DNA of 64,000 nt, taken from Chthonomonadaceae bacterium. GTDB lineage: Bacteria; Armatimonadota; Chthonomonadetes; Chthonomonadales; Chthonomonadaceae. The position numbers and the translations under genes were made by a program. The stretch is from contig DAIDHN010000005.1 in assembly GCA_027459665.1 (NCBI GenBank), forward strand, positions 20,268 through 84,267, in the 5' to 3' direction. The notes below the pieces were generated by a model that did no database searches, was not told the origin of the DNA, and saw nothing but the letters and a program-made list of their open reading frames with translations. Positions within the stretch are counted from its first letter, which is position 1. Every line of letters starts with the position of its first letter. Shown here in pieces: positions 62,963 through 64,000 of this stretch.

Positions 62963-63392
62963 TATTCCGCCGCATGAGTGCACAGCGCCTGCTGGTTTTG
63001 CTGCCGAATTTTACGCCGCTGGCAGCCCCATTGCATTGTACAACCAGGCATGCCGGCTGCAAACACACATGTCTGCTGCGCAAGTTTCTCTCAAACACCT
63101 GTTCAAATTACTTGTATATAGCAGAACATGGCAAAATTGCTGCTTTTTACCTGGTAAGTACAACAATACTGTTGTACAATTTAATATAGATGCTATTTCG
63201 CTGCACTTACTCACAAACTTTGCGGCTTTTATTTCGTCTGTGCAACAGGCAGCACGCCAATTATCTTCTGTGTGCTGCCGTGCAAGCCTTAGAAGGCTCT
63301 CTGCGCCAGGTTTTTCATACACCAAACAAGGCCGCTGTGCTTGTATTTTGTATACAACCCTCGCAACACAAAACGTACACAAGGAGCTGAAT
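62963..63392. other. Palindrome-rich leader upstream of the HEAT-repeat gene
   Basis: About 430 gene-free bases, AT-rich. It holds: the 8-bp inverted repeat GTACAACA-ATAC-TGTTGTAC (63158-63177); a hairpin GGCAGCAC/GTGCTGCC (63248-63255 and 63272-63279); AGCCTT-AG-AAGGCT (63285-63298); and the 10-bp palindrome TTGTATACAA (63348-63357). The first looks like an operator. No consensus promoter was placed. Confidence 0.5.
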
Positions 63393-64000
63393 ATGCCCAA
63401 TTCTGACAGCAAATACAAACGGTGGATGTGCCGCCTCGCAGACATCGCAGCCAGGCAGCATGACTGCATGCTGCAGGATGCACTGCAGGCCCTGCATACT
63501 GAGGGCATTCAGACGTTTCATGATATGTTTCATGAGCTGGAACATAAAAGCCTGCCCTGTATTGCTGCAGTATGCACGCTTCTAGTGAAACCGGTGAAAA
63601 AACCAAAACGAATTCTTTACCGAGGCATGCGCCCGCTCATTACAAGCAGCCGCCCTCAAGTGCGCCGCTTGGCTGCCTGGGCGCTGCAGGGCATAAACAA
63701 ACCCTATGCTGTGCGCGCACTGATGCAAATGGCCCGCCGGGAGACGAATGCAGATGTAAAGGCTGTGGCAGTAAGCAGTCTGGGCTGCACAGGCGACAGG
63801 CGCGCAGTCTGCCTGCTGGGCAGAATTCTTCTGAATGAACAGGAAGCCGAACCAGTGCGGGGCGCGGCGGCAGAAGCGCTGGCGCAAATGAAAGGCAGAC
63901 AGGCGCAATTAGCCCTTCGGCGCGCACAGCACTGCAAATCGCCAGAAGTCCGCTTCTGGGCCTGCTGCGCTTTGCACCACCCGCACAATGCGCTTTCAGA
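63393..64000 (+). CDS. HEAT-repeat protein, truncated at right edge
   Basis: Frame open to the window edge, at least 202 residues. ATG 63393 has AAGGAG seven bases ahead. After a helical N-terminal part (SKYKRWMCRLADIAAR) come HEAT/PBS-lyase-type repeats: RPQVRRLAAWALQGI, NADVKAVAVSSLGCTGDRRAV, EPVRGAAAEALAQMKGRQAQLAL and SPEVRFWACCALHHPHN, each with the conserved Arg/Ala pattern. Such scaffolds bind proteins or act as phycobilin-lyase-like modules; the function here is unknown. The far end, and any catalytic domain, lie outside the window. Confidence 0.75.
   Translation, partial: MPNSDSKYKRWMCRLADIAARQHDCMLQDALQALHTEGIQTFHDMFHELEHKSLPCIAAVCTLLVKPVKKPKRILYRGMRPLITSSRPQVRRLAAWALQGINKPYAVRALMQMARRETNADVKAVAVSSLGCTGDRRAVCLLGRILLNEQEAEPVRGAAAEALAQMKGRQAQLALRRAQHCKSPEVRFWACCALHHPHNALS

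Overview
The window looks like a chromosomal piece of a diderm (two-membrane) bacterium. It carries BamA, Skp and TamB homologues for outer-membrane assembly, and the base composition is moderately GC-rich. A B-family DNA polymerase lying next to dnaE, an LL-diaminopimelate-type aminotransferase, an ANTAR response regulator and a plant-polysaccharide gene cluster would fit Armatimonadota or a similar poorly sampled phylum. That placement is inference only, because no rRNA gene is present. I saw no insertion sequence, prophage or CRISPR array. Coding density is high, with many 4-bp start/stop overlaps.

Left part (1-22.4 kb), almost all on the minus strand. In transcription order: ric, then a six-gene nitrate-reduction set (four-cluster ferredoxin, Tat-type Rieske protein, 2-TM small protein, NarK-type carrier, NarI-like cytochrome b with a C-terminal four-Cys tail, molybdopterin nitrate reductase). 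Next come lipA, tamB, an ECF sigma factor, bamA, skp and a Skp-like lipoprotein, then eno, a small unknown gene, pyk, an FtsB/DivIC-like gene and a TauE/SafE exporter. A LprI-like gene is cut by the left edge.

Middle (22.5-35.4 kb). The plus strand carries metF, a Gfo/Idh/MocA oxidoreductase and an anion permease. The minus strand carries a small membrane protein, a DUF2071/DCC pair, prs and glmU. The plus strand resumes with a zinc-ribbon protein of unknown function, holB, an ABC ATPase, an MFS exporter and a dapL-like aminotransferase.

Carbohydrate region (35.4-53.7 kb): lipoprotein alpha/beta hydrolase, RhaD-type SDR, GH127-like arabinofuranosidase, a PQQ-type beta-propeller, a PEP-CTERM-like surface protein, an esterase, GH29 alpha-fucosidase, an exported peroxiredoxin, a 1688-residue GH2-type enzyme and two MDR dehydrogenases. 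Together they suggest breakdown of L-arabinose/fucose/rhamnose-decorated plant polymers at the cell surface.

Right part (53.8-64 kb): tRNA-Glu(CTC), an FmdB zinc ribbon, galK, an ANTAR regulator, maf, a B-family polymerase convergent with dnaE, and a HEAT-repeat gene cut by the right edge.

The most interesting points are the hybrid nitrate-reductase operon, two genes that seem to start at AUA behind strong Shine-Dalgarno sites, a perfect palindrome on the predicted start of polB transcription, an apparent anti-Shine-Dalgarno leader, and several paired direct repeats in intergenic regions.
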